A DNA stretch of 64,000 nt. Source: Deltaproteobacteria bacterium. Its GTDB lineage: Bacteria; Desulfobacterota; Desulfomonilia; UBA1062. The stretch covers positions 1-64,000 of the forward strand of contig WFSG01000022.1 of NCBI GenBank assembly GCA_015486075.1. The letters run 5' to 3'. The notes beneath the pieces are model-generated. The model searched no databases. It was given only the letters and a program-made list of their open reading frames with translations, and was not told where the DNA came from. The position numbers and the translations under genes are program-made. Below are positions 38,486 through 48,596 of the stretch, piece by piece. Each line of letters starts with the position of its first letter. Positions within the stretch are counted from its first letter, which is position 1.

Positions 38486-38985
38486 TTAAAGATCACCTTC
38501 AGATATTTCTCAAACTTCTCACCTATAATCCTTGTTGCCTGGTCAATGTCGTCGGTCTTCACATTTATCCAGTGTATCAAAAGCCTATCACCTATGATAT
38601 CAAGGGTAAACGTGCCAGGGGTAAGGGTGATGGAGTTTGCGAGAAGCATCTTTGCAATGTCAGACTTGAGCCCGGTCTTTATAACAACTACACCAGGCTT
38701 TATAGGCATCTTGGGATGCACAACACGGTAGGCCACATCGAAGTTCGCCTTTATGATCTCCCATAAGAGAACAAATGCATAAAATATAAAGTAAAGTATC
38801 CTGGCCGGTGTAAAGGGAGGAAAACCCAGGTCAGCATATTCCTTGGTGAGGAACAACGCCAATAATATGCTAATAAAGAATCCTACAGCCAGTTCCTGAC
38901 TATCAAGACTTAAAGTCAGGGCAAGCCATATCAGCATTAGTAACACAAATAGATAAGTAAAACCTCTCAACCTACCGTTTGACAT
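38482..38985 (-). CDS. MrpE-like subunit, first gene of the mbx-like cluster
   Basis: FYAFVLLWEIIKANFDVAYRVVHPKMPIKPGVV, NSITLTPGTFTLDI; refined start MSNGRLRG. Confidence 0.9.
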   Translation of the reverse strand: MSNGRLRGFTYLFVLLMLIWLALTLSLDSQELAVGFFISILLALFLTKEYADLGFPPFTPARILYFIFYAFVLLWEIIKANFDVAYRVVHPKMPIKPGVVVIKTGLKSDIAKMLLANSITLTPGTFTLDIIGDRLLIHWINVKTDDIDQATRIIGEKFEKYLKVIFK

Positions 38986-39032
38986 ATGCAATTCCCAAAA
39001 GAACAGTTTTAGTGTTGCATCAAATTGCGCGC

Positions 39033-39062
39033 AATATAAGAAAACTAGTATTTGCATGTCAA
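39033..39062 (-). promoter_or_regulatory. Candidate promoter of the mbx-like cluster
   Basis: TTGACA-N18-TATATT on the minus strand, with palindrome ATTGCGCGCAAT (39024-39035) at the expected transcription start. Confidence 0.55.
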
Positions 39063-39309
39063 GGGTTTTTTAAAATTAGCTGTTAAGTTACTGACATATG
39101 TAGTGTTTTTCTTCTTTATATACTTATGTTATACAGGTAACATGCTAATAAATATATGTTACAAAATATATAAGTAACCCTTTTGTTCTGTTTACCTTGA
39201 ATTATAAATTATGTTAAAAGTGTACTTTAGTTCTTGTCTTCAGCTATGGTACTATAGACCAACTAAGAGGCTACTTTTCAGAATAAACACGTCTACCGAT
39301 AAGATATCC

Positions 39310-39954
39310 ATGGCTATAAACCCACTGTGCATTAATGATCCAACCATATACTTCCGGCTCGATCCAGGAGAGCCAGGGGTTAGGACATCTGCAAGGGCAA
39401 GTGAGTCAACGCTACTGGTAACAGCCCAGGAACTCCGTAACATCAACAGGCTAAAGGCAGAAGCCATTGAAGAGGGACGCGAGGTAGTGTATGCCAACAT
39501 TACGTACAGGCCAGATTCAGTTGGCCCATACCATACAGTCACTTCCGGCCATACCGTTGTTGTCTCTGCAGAAAGGAAAGATACAACGGAAGATTTTCCC
39601 CCAGGTATTGAAGACAATACTAAAACGCACGTGACTTCTGGACCAGAAGACCAAGAGGACATCCAGGATAAAATAAAAGAGCTCCGGGTTGAAATTACAG
39701 GCCTAGAGCAAGAGTTAAAGATGAAAGATAACGATATAGCCCTACAATCAATTGGAAAGGTCTCACTCCTCATTAGCCAGATCGAGCAGAAAAAAGAAAA
39801 GCTTGCTTCGCTTATGAACAAAGAGATGTTATTGAAGATGAAGTCCTCACAGCATAAGTTGCTAAATGGAATAAAAATCACTAACAAGACCGCCTTTGGC
39901 TTGGCCTCACTGAAAGGAAAGGCCAAGGGAAAGAGCATCAATCTCTTGATATAG
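39310..39954 (+). CDS. Hypothetical protein with charged/coiled-coil C-terminal half
   Basis: Track ORF 39211-39954; start could be 39211 or 39310 (MAINPLCIND); no confident family. Confidence 0.55.
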   Translation: MAINPLCINDPTIYFRLDPGEPGVRTSARASESTLLVTAQELRNINRLKAEAIEEGREVVYANITYRPDSVGPYHTVTSGHTVVVSAERKDTTEDFPPGIEDNTKTHVTSGPEDQEDIQDKIKELRVEITGLEQELKMKDNDIALQSIGKVSLLISQIEQKKEKLASLMNKEMLLKMKSSQHKLLNGIKITNKTAFGLASLKGKAKGKSINLLI

Positions 39955-39962
39955 GCTTTTCC

Positions 39963-40039
<77 letters not shown>

Positions 40040-40286
40040 TTAGCATTGCTAAGTATACAAAACATCAGTGACATGATTTGTCAAGACTACATTGTTACTT
40101 TTCTAACTTCGTCTAAAAGGTCCAGTGAAACCCTGGTCAAGTCCAAGACAGGGGAAATGAGAATCTTGAATACCGCTTGTCACCAGGTCCCGTAACCAAA
40201 CAAAGGTCACGGTATGGAATTAATCATCCCCATATGGTAAGCTTATCGCTTAATGTATCTCTAAATCACGAGGAGGGACACTTAAG

Positions 40287-41009
40287 ATTATCATACTACT
40301 AGGACTATTATCCGGTCTAACGGCCGGGACTTTTGCTGGCATGATGGGCATGGGTGGAGGTTTTATATTTGTGCCCCTACTTATACAGATCTTCCCACAG
40401 ATCGGTATACATCATGCCCTTGCCACATCAACTTGTTTTGTTGCACTCTCAGCTATAAGCTCATACTTAAGTCACTCGTCAAAATATGCAGCAATGAAAG
40501 CTACGCTTATTTGGATCTTCACAGGAAGTGTACTAGGGGCCATGCTGGGACCACGTATATCGCTTATCATGCCAGGAACAATACTATCTAAGCTTTTCAC
40601 CGTGGTGGTGGCCCTGCCTTTTATTATGAGACAGCTCAAGATTTCTCTTCCAGAGAGACCCTGGGTATTATCCATATCGGGCCTGTTGATAGGCATGTTA
40701 TCTTCCATATTTGGTATAGGCGGGGGTGTTTTGCTAATGCCATTACTGACCCAGGCCCTGCACAAAGACATACGCTATTCCATAACAACTTCAACCTTGT
40801 TTATTGTTATTAACAGCTCTATTGCAACGGCAGTCTATACCATCTCCGGTGCCGTGGAGTGGAGCATTATACTCTTTGCAGCGCCAGCAGGCATACTAGG
40901 GGCAAGGTTAGGCGCCAAGTTGTCCCATAGGACTCCCCCCATAGTACTAAACCTGGGTATAATTGTGATGGGGATACTAATAATAATCAAGATGTTGAGC
41001 GTTGGATAA
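40287..41009 (+). CDS. TauE/SafE-family (DUF81) transporter; start uncertain
   Basis: GLLSGLTAGTFAGMMGMGGGFIFVPLL and second repeat GLLIGMLSSIFGIGGGVLLMPLL; track ATG at 40341 truncates the first helix. Confidence 0.75.
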   Translation: MIILLGLLSGLTAGTFAGMMGMGGGFIFVPLLIQIFPQIGIHHALATSTCFVALSAISSYLSHSSKYAAMKATLIWIFTGSVLGAMLGPRISLIMPGTILSKLFTVVVALPFIMRQLKISLPERPWVLSISGLLIGMLSSIFGIGGGVLLMPLLTQALHKDIRYSITTSTLFIVINSSIATAVYTISGAVEWSIILFAAPAGILGARLGAKLSHRTPPIVLNLGIIVMGILIIIKMLSVG

Positions 41010-41019
41010 GATCAGGAGT

Positions 41020-42447
41020 TTAGCCGGACAGTATCGTGTCCTTCTTTGATATTATGTACTTAATGGCATCTTCCCTGTTCTTCAGAATTCCCTCTGCCCT
41101 GGCCTCCATGACCATATCAAGCGCTTTACCCACGTGGGATCCGCTTGGACAGCCTAGGGTTTCCATCACGTCCCAGCCGTCCAGGAGTGGCCTTGTCATC
41201 TGTGCAGAATACTCGCCCTTATAGTACCCCCATACGCGCCTGATCAGGGTCTCCATGAAAGGCCCGGAGCCCACGTGATCTGGTGGCTTTCCAGTTGCCC
41301 TTGCATCGGCAAGCGCATGCAGCAATATCTCTGGTACAATGTCTTTACTGGCATCAAGAAACCTGGTGATCGCACGCTTGCTGGGCTCTCCCATGCATGC
41401 AATTTCAAGTAACGCCATGTGCTTTGCTACTATGCCGGTGACTATCCTTTCTGCCTTTACAGATAGCCTGATTCTTTGGCAGAATGCACGGGCAATGTCC
41501 TCACCTCTTTCCGCGTGCCCGTAAAAATGCACACTTCCGTCAGGGCCCTTGATCCTGCTCTCAGACTTACCTATGTCATGCAAGAACGCAGAAAGCCTAA
41601 GCATGGAGCCCCGCGTGACATTGGCCTCTATCTCTTCTAGGAAATAGTTCCCTATACCCTCCAGGTAAAAATCAGCCTTGGATATAAGGTTGTCTATCTC
41701 CTTTGCGGTCAGGATAACATGCTTTAAAAGTGGCCACCTGTGATGTATCCCTTGATCCATGTCTTTAGAATGGCCATATTGGGGGAAGAAGACCTCTACA
41801 AGGGAAAGTTTCTCCATAAATTGGAACAGCCCGGAACCACCCTGGATTGAAAGTGCCTTCATAAACTCGTACTTAATCCTCTCAGGAGCGGCTTTAGTTA
41901 CCAAGTGAGCATTGCGTTTAAGCATGGCTAACGTATCCATCTCTATATCAAAACCTAGCTCCAGAGCAAACCTGAGGCATCGCAAAATCCTTAGTGGATC
42001 GTCTTTAAGGTTGTCCTCTGATATTGCTCGTATTATCGCAAGATCCAGGTCAGAGAGCCCACCTGTAGGATCAATCAGTTTTTTCTGCCTAGTGTCCAGT
42101 GCAATGGCATTGATCGTGATATCCCTGGACATGAGGTCAGTATTTATATCTTTGCCCTTTGGTGCACAGACATCTATCACTAGACCTTCTAGAGGTATGC
42201 TTATCCTTGCAACCCGCCTAGTTTCATCCACCCAAAATGTTCGTGCTTTAAAAATGCGTGCTATACTCTCTGCCAGCTGCCACACGTCTGAGAAAGTCAC
42301 GATATCGTAGTCGGACGGGGTCTCGTCCCTAAGGATATCACGCACACACCCACCGACAAGGTAGGTCTCATCGGGTAGGATACCCGATATCCTTGATATT
42401 ATTCTATTTCCTGAGACGGTATTCCACAGATCTTGCATGTGCATCAA
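41020..42447 (-). CDS. CCA-adding enzyme/poly(A) polymerase family nucleotidyltransferase with HD domain
   Basis: YLVGGCVRDILRDETPSDYDIVT, RDITINAIAL, RFLHDIGK-type SAFLHDIGKSES. Confidence 0.9.
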   Translation of the reverse strand: MMHMQDLWNTVSGNRIISRISGILPDETYLVGGCVRDILRDETPSDYDIVTFSDVWQLAESIARIFKARTFWVDETRRVARISIPLEGLVIDVCAPKGKDINTDLMSRDITINAIALDTRQKKLIDPTGGLSDLDLAIIRAISEDNLKDDPLRILRCLRFALELGFDIEMDTLAMLKRNAHLVTKAAPERIKYEFMKALSIQGGSGLFQFMEKLSLVEVFFPQYGHSKDMDQGIHHRWPLLKHVILTAKEIDNLISKADFYLEGIGNYFLEEIEANVTRGSMLRLSAFLHDIGKSESRIKGPDGSVHFYGHAERGEDIARAFCQRIRLSVKAERIVTGIVAKHMALLEIACMGEPSKRAITRFLDASKDIVPEILLHALADARATGKPPDHVGSGPFMETLIRRVWGYYKGEYSAQMTRPLLDGWDVMETLGCPSGSHVGKALDMVMEARAEGILKNREDAIKYIISKKDTILSG

Positions 42448-43696
42448 GAGATTCCGCCCTTGCGATTATTGATGCCGTGGGTCCCAGTCTGTAGAGAGAA
42501 TCCTTGGTTAGCGAGATAACGGACGTCCTTTTCACGAAGTCATAGACACCCAAAGGGGACGAGAACCTCGCGGTAGAACCAGTTGGAAGCGTGTGGTTGG
42601 GCCCAGCAACATAGTCTCCTGTGACCTCGGGTGTATTGTAACCTAAAAACACAGCACCAGCATTCTTTACCTTACCCAAGTATACGTATGCATCCTTAAC
42701 CATGAGCTCCAGGTGCTCTGGTGCAATCTTGTTTGATATGTCAATGGCCTCATCCATGTCTTTTGTAACCACGCAAAGGCCATGTTCTCCAAGGGACTGG
42801 AATACTATATCTTTCCTAGGCAATGTCATTACCTCTTCATCTATTGCCTCTATAACCTCCTCAGCCAGGGATTGTTCGGGTGTTAGGAGAAAAGCACAAG
42901 CCATGGGATCGTGCTCTGCCTGTGATAGCAGGTCAATGGCAACCAACCTAGGATCTGCATCCTTGTCTGCAATGACCAGTATTTCAGAAGGACCTGCTAT
43001 GGAATCGATCCCAACTAAACCGTTTAGCAACCTCTTTGCATGGCTGACATAGATATTACCCGGCCCCACTACCTTGTCTACCTTAGGTATAGACTCGGTA
43101 CCGTGCACAAGGGCTGCCACTGCCTGTGCACCACCTACGCGGTAGATCTTGCCCACGCCTGATACATACGCTGCTGCCAAAAGGGCTGGATTGAGCAAAC
43201 CACCTGGTGTTGGTGATACAACGACTATTTCTTCCACACCTGCTATGCGGGCCGGGATCACGTTCATTAGTAATGTTGAGGGAAAAGCATTCCTTCCACC
43301 AGGCACGTATATACCGACCCTAGGTATGGGTTGTACCTTCTGGCCTAGAAATGTCCCTGCTTCATCTATTACGAACCACGAGGTCTCCATCTCTTTTTCA
43401 TGAAAGGCCTTAATCCTGGACGCTGCATCTTTTAACGCATCCAAGAGATCTCCCGGTACATTAGAGACAGAAGAGGCTATGGCATCTTCATCCACGTAAA
43501 TACCAGACTCCACAGGGTCGTAATCATCAAATAACCTGGTATACTCGAAAAGGGCCTTGTCACCCTGATCTTTTACCCTTTCAATGATCTCCCTTACTCT
43601 CCTGTCCACGTCTTCAGGTATTGAGAGTAAACGCTTGTAGGCCGCCTCAACTTTTTTCTCCCAAGTCATCATGCTGGTCTTGACAATTTCCATCAT
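42404..43696 (-). CDS. hisD: Histidinol dehydrogenase
   Basis: PRVGIYVPGGRNAFPSTLLMNVIPA, VGPGNIYV, AGPSEILV, GPNHTLPTGSTARFSSPL. Confidence 0.95.
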   Translation of the reverse strand: MMEIVKTSMMTWEKKVEAAYKRLLSIPEDVDRRVREIIERVKDQGDKALFEYTRLFDDYDPVESGIYVDEDAIASSVSNVPGDLLDALKDAASRIKAFHEKEMETSWFVIDEAGTFLGQKVQPIPRVGIYVPGGRNAFPSTLLMNVIPARIAGVEEIVVVSPTPGGLLNPALLAAAYVSGVGKIYRVGGAQAVAALVHGTESIPKVDKVVGPGNIYVSHAKRLLNGLVGIDSIAGPSEILVIADKDADPRLVAIDLLSQAEHDPMACAFLLTPEQSLAEEVIEAIDEEVMTLPRKDIVFQSLGEHGLCVVTKDMDEAIDISNKIAPEHLELMVKDAYVYLGKVKNAGAVFLGYNTPEVTGDYVAGPNHTLPTGSTARFSSPLGVYDFVKRTSVISLTKDSLYRLGPTASIIARAESLDAHARSVEYRLRK

Positions 43697-44964
43697 ATCC
43701 CACCTACCTGTCTTTCTATGTTTGCTCCCAATGTCTTGAGCTTCCTATCTATGTCTTCGTAACCTCTCTCAAGGTGGTATATTCTTCTCAACTCGGTCCT
43801 GCCCCTTGCATTTAGACCAGCAAGGACAAGACTTGCAGACGCCCGCAGGTCAGTCGCCATTACAGAGGCACCCTGAAATCTATCTATACCCCTTACGAAC
43901 ACGGTGTTACCCTTTTCCTCGAGCCGGGCACCCATGCGCATAAGCTCTGGTACATGCATGAAGCGGTTCTCAAATATATTCTCCGTTATAGAAGATGCAC
44001 CGCCTGCAACACAGGCAAGTGCCATTATCTGGGCCTGCATGTCAGTTGGGAAACCAGGGTATGGGGCCGTTTCCACGTCAATAGGGCCAAGCTTCCCACT
44101 GCCGTCCACGTACACACTAGCTTCCCCACTTTTCATAATACGCACACCCATCTCCTCGAGTTTCTCAACCACCGCTGCCATGTGATCTAGCCTAACGCCC
44201 CTTATCTCCACGAGACCTTTTGTTATAGCTGCTGCAGCCATGAATGTGCCTGCCTCTATCCTATCGGGAATAACCCTGTGCTCCACCCCAGACAGGTTAT
44301 CTACACCTTCTATTGCTATCGTGCTCTCTCCGGCACCCTCTATCCTGGCACCCATACCATTCAAGGCATCAGCAAGATCTTTTATCTCGGGCTCCCTGGC
44401 AGCGCCCTCTATGATTGTGATCCCCTTTGCCAGGGTAGCAGCCATCATTATGTTCTCGGTACCACCCACTGTTGGTTTGTTAAAGATTATCCTGTCTCCC
44501 TTGAGACCGCTGGTCTTTGCCAGGACGTAACCATGGGACACGTCTATATCTGCTCCCATCTTGGCAAGGCCCTTTAGGTGCAGGTCTATTGGCCTCACCC
44601 CTATGGCACAACCACCGGGTAACGAGACCTTGGCCCTTTTATACCTTGCAAGGAGAGGCCCGAGGATAAGGATGGATGCCCTCATGCTCTTTACAAGCTC
44701 GTAGGGTGCCTCGAACGCCTTGATACCGCTAGGATCCATGGTTACCTCATGATTCTCATCATCCATCTCCGCCTCAACACCTAGTATACCAAGCAGCTTG
44801 AATATCGTGTCTATGTCCTTGAGGCGAGGTATGTTCGCGAATCTGCATATACCATCAGATAGTATGGAGGAACATAGTATGGGTAACGCCGCATTCTTTG
44901 AACCCGAGATCACCACCTCGCCTTTAAGCGGTATGCCGCCTTCTATCACGAACTTATACATCAC
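43693..44964 (-). CDS. murA: UDP-N-acetylglucosamine 1-carboxyvinyltransferase
   Basis: GSKNAALPILCSSIL, SLPGGCAIGVRPIDLHLKGL, PYPGFPTDMQAQIMAL. Confidence 0.96.
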   Translation of the reverse strand: MMYKFVIEGGIPLKGEVVISGSKNAALPILCSSILSDGICRFANIPRLKDIDTIFKLLGILGVEAEMDDENHEVTMDPSGIKAFEAPYELVKSMRASILILGPLLARYKRAKVSLPGGCAIGVRPIDLHLKGLAKMGADIDVSHGYVLAKTSGLKGDRIIFNKPTVGGTENIMMAATLAKGITIIEGAAREPEIKDLADALNGMGARIEGAGESTIAIEGVDNLSGVEHRVIPDRIEAGTFMAAAAITKGLVEIRGVRLDHMAAVVEKLEEMGVRIMKSGEASVYVDGSGKLGPIDVETAPYPGFPTDMQAQIMALACVAGGASSITENIFENRFMHVPELMRMGARLEEKGNTVFVRGIDRFQGASVMATDLRASASLVLAGLNARGRTELRRIYHLERGYEDIDRKLKTLGANIERQVGGI

Positions 44965-45809
44965 ACCCTCTGTGCAACGATCACCCGCTCCTTACCTGAC
45001 AGGTCATTTACCCACCTATTTATTACCAGAGATCCGGTCCTATATATAGCCTTTTCTATGTCATGCTTCTGGGAATATCCAAACTCCATGATAAGGTATC
45101 CCCCTGGCAGCAGGTAGCTGGCACACATGCTGAGGATCTTCTCTATTACATCCATCCCCTTCTCACCCGCGAAGAGCGCCTCTGCAGGCTCGAAGCCCAG
45201 CACCTCAGGCTCTAAATCATCCTTCTCCTCAAGTGAAATGTAGGGAGGATTAGCTACTATGGCAGAAAACCTTGCCGAGATCGCTGAGAGCAGATCACCG
45301 CTAAAGAGCTTAAGCCTATTCTCTACTTTGTGCATCCTTGCATTATCTGCAGCAATCTTTAATGCGTTAAGACTGATATCACCAGCAACGGCCTTTATGT
45401 CAGTCCTTTGATCAAGAATGGATATAATTACAGCACCAGAACCTACCCCTATCTCAAGTATCTTTGAGTCCCTAGGTACAAGAGCTATGGCCTGTTCCAC
45501 AAGTATCTCGCTTTCCGGCCTAGGTATAAGGACATGCCTGTTCACTTTAAATTTCTTACCGAAGAACTCCTTCTCTCCGGTTATGTACGCCACAGGCTCT
45601 CTTACAGAGCGCCTTTTGATAAGCGTCCTGAATGTGGAGAGTTCCTCTTGCGCAAGAGGCCTTTCCATGTCCAGGTATAGGTCAACCCTGCTACAACCCA
45701 AAGCGTGCGCCAGTAGCACCTCTGCATCCAGCCTCGGTGTATCTATACCTTTCTTCTCAAAATAAAGCCTTGCCCATGAAAGTACAGAGCGGATGGTCCA
45801 TTTTTGCAT
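44961..45809 (-). CDS. prmC: Peptide chain release factor N5-glutamine methyltransferase
   Basis: LIPRPESEILVEQAI, EIGVGSGAVIISI, IVANPPYI. Confidence 0.95.
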   Translation of the reverse strand: MQKWTIRSVLSWARLYFEKKGIDTPRLDAEVLLAHALGCSRVDLYLDMERPLAQEELSTFRTLIKRRSVREPVAYITGEKEFFGKKFKVNRHVLIPRPESEILVEQAIALVPRDSKILEIGVGSGAVIISILDQRTDIKAVAGDISLNALKIAADNARMHKVENRLKLFSGDLLSAISARFSAIVANPPYISLEEKDDLEPEVLGFEPAEALFAGEKGMDVIEKILSMCASYLLPGGYLIMEFGYSQKHDIEKAIYRTGSLVINRWVNDLSGKERVIVAQRV

Positions 45810-46879
45810 CAGCCAGTGCTCTTGGTGGCCACGGCCTCTGCCTGGAAATAGGTGGCAAGTGCGTCTATCAGCTCGTCAAGCTCCCCTTCCAAAACCAATG
45901 GTAACTTGTGAAGGGTAAGGTTTATCCTGTGGTCCGTTACCCTTCCCTGTGGGAAGTTGTACGTCCTTATCCTTTCGCTCCTCTCACCTGTACCTACCTG
46001 CGAACGTCTCTTGTCTGCTATTTGCCTGTCCTGCTCTTTCTGAAGGCTCTTTAACAACCTTGCCCTCAAGACCCTCATGGCCTTAGCTTTATTCTTATGC
46101 TGTGATTTCTCGTCCTGGCATGAGACTGTTATACCAGTTGGTATGTGGATTATGCGCACAGCAGAGTCAGTCTTGTTCACATGTTGACCGCCATGGCCCG
46201 AGGCCCTGAACGTATCAATCCTAAGATCCTTTGGATCAATCTGCACATCAACCTCACTCGCCTCCGGCAGCACAGCCACCGTGACAGTTGATGTATGAAT
46301 TCTGCCACCCGCCTCCGTTACAGGAACCCTCTGAACACGGTGTACGCCGCTTTCGTACTTGAGCCTCGAGAAGGCACCGTTTCCTTTTATCGCCGCAATC
46401 ACTTCCTTGATACCGCCTACGCCCGTTGTGTTCATGCTCAGTACCTCGACCTTCCATCCCCTGGACTCTGCATATCGCGAGTACATCCTGAAAAGGTCAC
46501 CCGCAAAGAGGCTTGCCTCGTCACCACCCGTACCTGCCCTTATTTCCAAGATAACGTCCTTTTCATCGTTGGGGTCATGGGGTACAAGGAGTTCCTTTAT
46601 TCTATCTTCCAATGTTTCCTTTTCTTTTCTTAGCCTATCAAGCTCATCACGCACGAGGGAACGAATATCGGGATCAGGGTCAGCGAGCATGGACTCATGC
46701 TCCTCAATTTCACCAATAATGTTCTTCAAGGCCCTGTAAGGCTCTACTAGCTCCTGTAGGCTCGAGTGTTCCTTAGCCACCTTGGCATACTGTTCCTGAT
46801 CCTTCAAAAGTAATGGATCACTCAGAAGGTCAGAAAGCTCCTCGTAACGAGCCTCTACTTCGTTGAGCTTATCGAACAT
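45809..46879 (-). CDS. prfA: Peptide chain release factor 1
   Basis: [39 protein letters not shown]. Confidence 0.96.
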   Translation of the reverse strand: MFDKLNEVEARYEELSDLLSDPLLLKDQEQYAKVAKEHSSLQELVEPYRALKNIIGEIEEHESMLADPDPDIRSLVRDELDRLRKEKETLEDRIKELLVPHDPNDEKDVILEIRAGTGGDEASLFAGDLFRMYSRYAESRGWKVEVLSMNTTGVGGIKEVIAAIKGNGAFSRLKYESGVHRVQRVPVTEAGGRIHTSTVTVAVLPEASEVDVQIDPKDLRIDTFRASGHGGQHVNKTDSAVRIIHIPTGITVSCQDEKSQHKNKAKAMRVLRARLLKSLQKEQDRQIADKRRSQVGTGERSERIRTYNFPQGRVTDHRINLTLHKLPLVLEGELDELIDALATYFQAEAVATKSTG

Positions 46880-46906
46880 GACAAGGTTGGTTTGTACAGT
46901 CTAAGT

Positions 46907-47128
46907 TTAATCTTTTGATCTATTCTTCAGATAATCACCGTATTTCTTACGGAAAAGTTCGGCCTTACCGGCCTTTGTGATAAACTTTTGCTGACCCGTG
47001 TAAAAAGGGTGACAGGCACTGCAGACCTCAATCCTTATGTCCTTTTTAGTTGAACGCGTCTTGAAGGTGTTACCGCATGCGCATGTAACGGTTGTCTCGA
47101 AATACTCAGGATGAATTCCCTTTTTCAT
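46907..47128 (-). CDS. rpmE: 50S ribosomal protein L31
   Basis: [43 protein letters not shown]. Confidence 0.96.
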   Translation of the reverse strand: MKKGIHPEYFETTVTCACGNTFKTRSTKKDIRIEVCSACHPFYTGQQKFITKAGKAELFRKKYGDYLKNRSKD

Positions 47129-47157
47129 TACCTTATCTCCTTGCCTTATCTACTAGC

Positions 47158-48405
47158 CTATTTATTCATCGACTCCAGGAAGTCTTTATTATTATCGGTC
47201 TTGCTCAATTTGTCCAGTAAAAATTCTATGCTGTCAACAGGATTCAAAGGGGATAAAAGTTTACGAAGAATCCATATACGATCTAAGGTGTCCTGTGGGA
47301 GCAGAAGCTCCTCTTTCCTCGTCCCTGACCTGCTTATGTCTATTGCAGGGAATATCCTTCTCTCCATAATCGAACGATCCAGGTGTATCTCCATGTTGCC
47401 TGTTCCCTTGAATTCCTCGTAAATAACCTCGTCCATGCGAGAGCCAGTGTCTATAAGGGCAGTTGCAATAATGGTAATACTTCCCCCCTCCTCTATATTT
47501 CTTGCTGCACCGAAGAAGCGTTTGGGTATCTGCAGTGCATTTGCGTCAATGCCGCCGGAGAGTAACTTCCCGGAGGGTGGACAGACCGTGTTGTGTGCCC
47601 TTGCAAGCCTAGTAAGGGAATCAAGAAGTATAACAACATCTTTCTTGTACTCCACCAGCCTCTTCGCCTTTTCTATGACCATCTTTGCAACCTGCACATG
47701 CCTGGAGGCCGGCTCGTCGAATGTTGAGTACACCACCTCCCCTTTTACAGAGCGTTTCATGTCTGTTACTTCTTCTGGCCTTTCATCTATAAGAAGGACC
47801 ATGAGTACCACCTCGGGGTGGTTTGTGGTTATGCTGTTTGCAATGCTCTGTAACATCATTGTCTTTCCTGCCTTGGGAGGCGAAACTATAAGGCCCCTTT
47901 GTCCTCTGCCAATGGGTGCAAGCAGGTCAAGTGCCCGCCCAGTGAGGTTATCGGGGGTGGTCTCAAGTATAAACCTCTCCATGGGATACAAGGGAGTTAG
48001 GTCATCAAACTGCACGCGATGCTTGGCAACTTCTGGAGAGTCAAAATTTATCTTCTCCAGCTTGAGAAGCGCAAAGTATCTCTCGTTATCTTTTGGTGGC
48101 CTGATCTGGCCTTCCACGTAATCTCCTACCTTGAGGTTGAACCTCCTGATCTGCGAGGGGGAGACATATATATCGTCCGGTCCAGGCAAATAATTGTAGT
48201 CTGACGACCTCAAGAACCCAAAACCATCGGGCAATATCTCGATTATTCCTCCGCCAGAGATATATCCCTCTTTCTCGGCCTGAGCCTGCAAAATGGCAAA
48301 TATGAGCTCCTGCCTGCTCATAGTCGCAGATCCCTCAATCTCAAGCTTGTTGGCAGTCTCTAGTAGATCCTTGGCATTTAATTTCTTTAATTCTCCTAGA
48401 TTCAT
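47158..48405 (-). CDS. rho: Transcription termination factor Rho
   Basis: [61 protein letters not shown]. Confidence 0.97.
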   Translation of the reverse strand: MNLGELKKLNAKDLLETANKLEIEGSATMSRQELIFAILQAQAEKEGYISGGGIIEILPDGFGFLRSSDYNYLPGPDDIYVSPSQIRRFNLKVGDYVEGQIRPPKDNERYFALLKLEKINFDSPEVAKHRVQFDDLTPLYPMERFILETTPDNLTGRALDLLAPIGRGQRGLIVSPPKAGKTMMLQSIANSITTNHPEVVLMVLLIDERPEEVTDMKRSVKGEVVYSTFDEPASRHVQVAKMVIEKAKRLVEYKKDVVILLDSLTRLARAHNTVCPPSGKLLSGGIDANALQIPKRFFGAARNIEEGGSITIIATALIDTGSRMDEVIYEEFKGTGNMEIHLDRSIMERRIFPAIDISRSGTRKEELLLPQDTLDRIWILRKLLSPLNPVDSIEFLLDKLSKTDNNKDFLESMNK

Positions 48406-48538
48406 TGTCTAAATACCTTCCGATAGTTTTTATGCTGTGAATTGGTTTAGGCAAGTGGTGGTTCACTTGTACTTTTAAGGCCTAGATTAAACTTAATTTA
48501 GTTGAGGGGTGGTGTCAAGAACAAAAGTAAACCAAAAA

Positions 48539-48567
48539 GTACCGGACGGGTATACCCCGTCCGGTAC
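48539..48567 (-). terminator. Rho-independent terminator of the fad operon
   Basis: Perfect 12-bp stem GTACCGGACGGG-TATAC-CCCGTCCGGTAC, minus-strand T-tract CTTTTTGG. Confidence 0.85.
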
Positions 48568-48596
48568 TTACAAATGGTTCCAGCTATTCTCCTTAT

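Noticed and set aside
28359-38985. Energy-converting NiFe hydrogenase (MBH/Ech) or ordinary complex I
   Set aside because: NuoD-like subunit lacks both CxxC motifs, no maturation genes, Mrp-type subunits present, NuoEFG and NuoA/J absent.
47435-48121. 228-aa plus-strand ORF
   Set aside because: Antisense shadow of rho.
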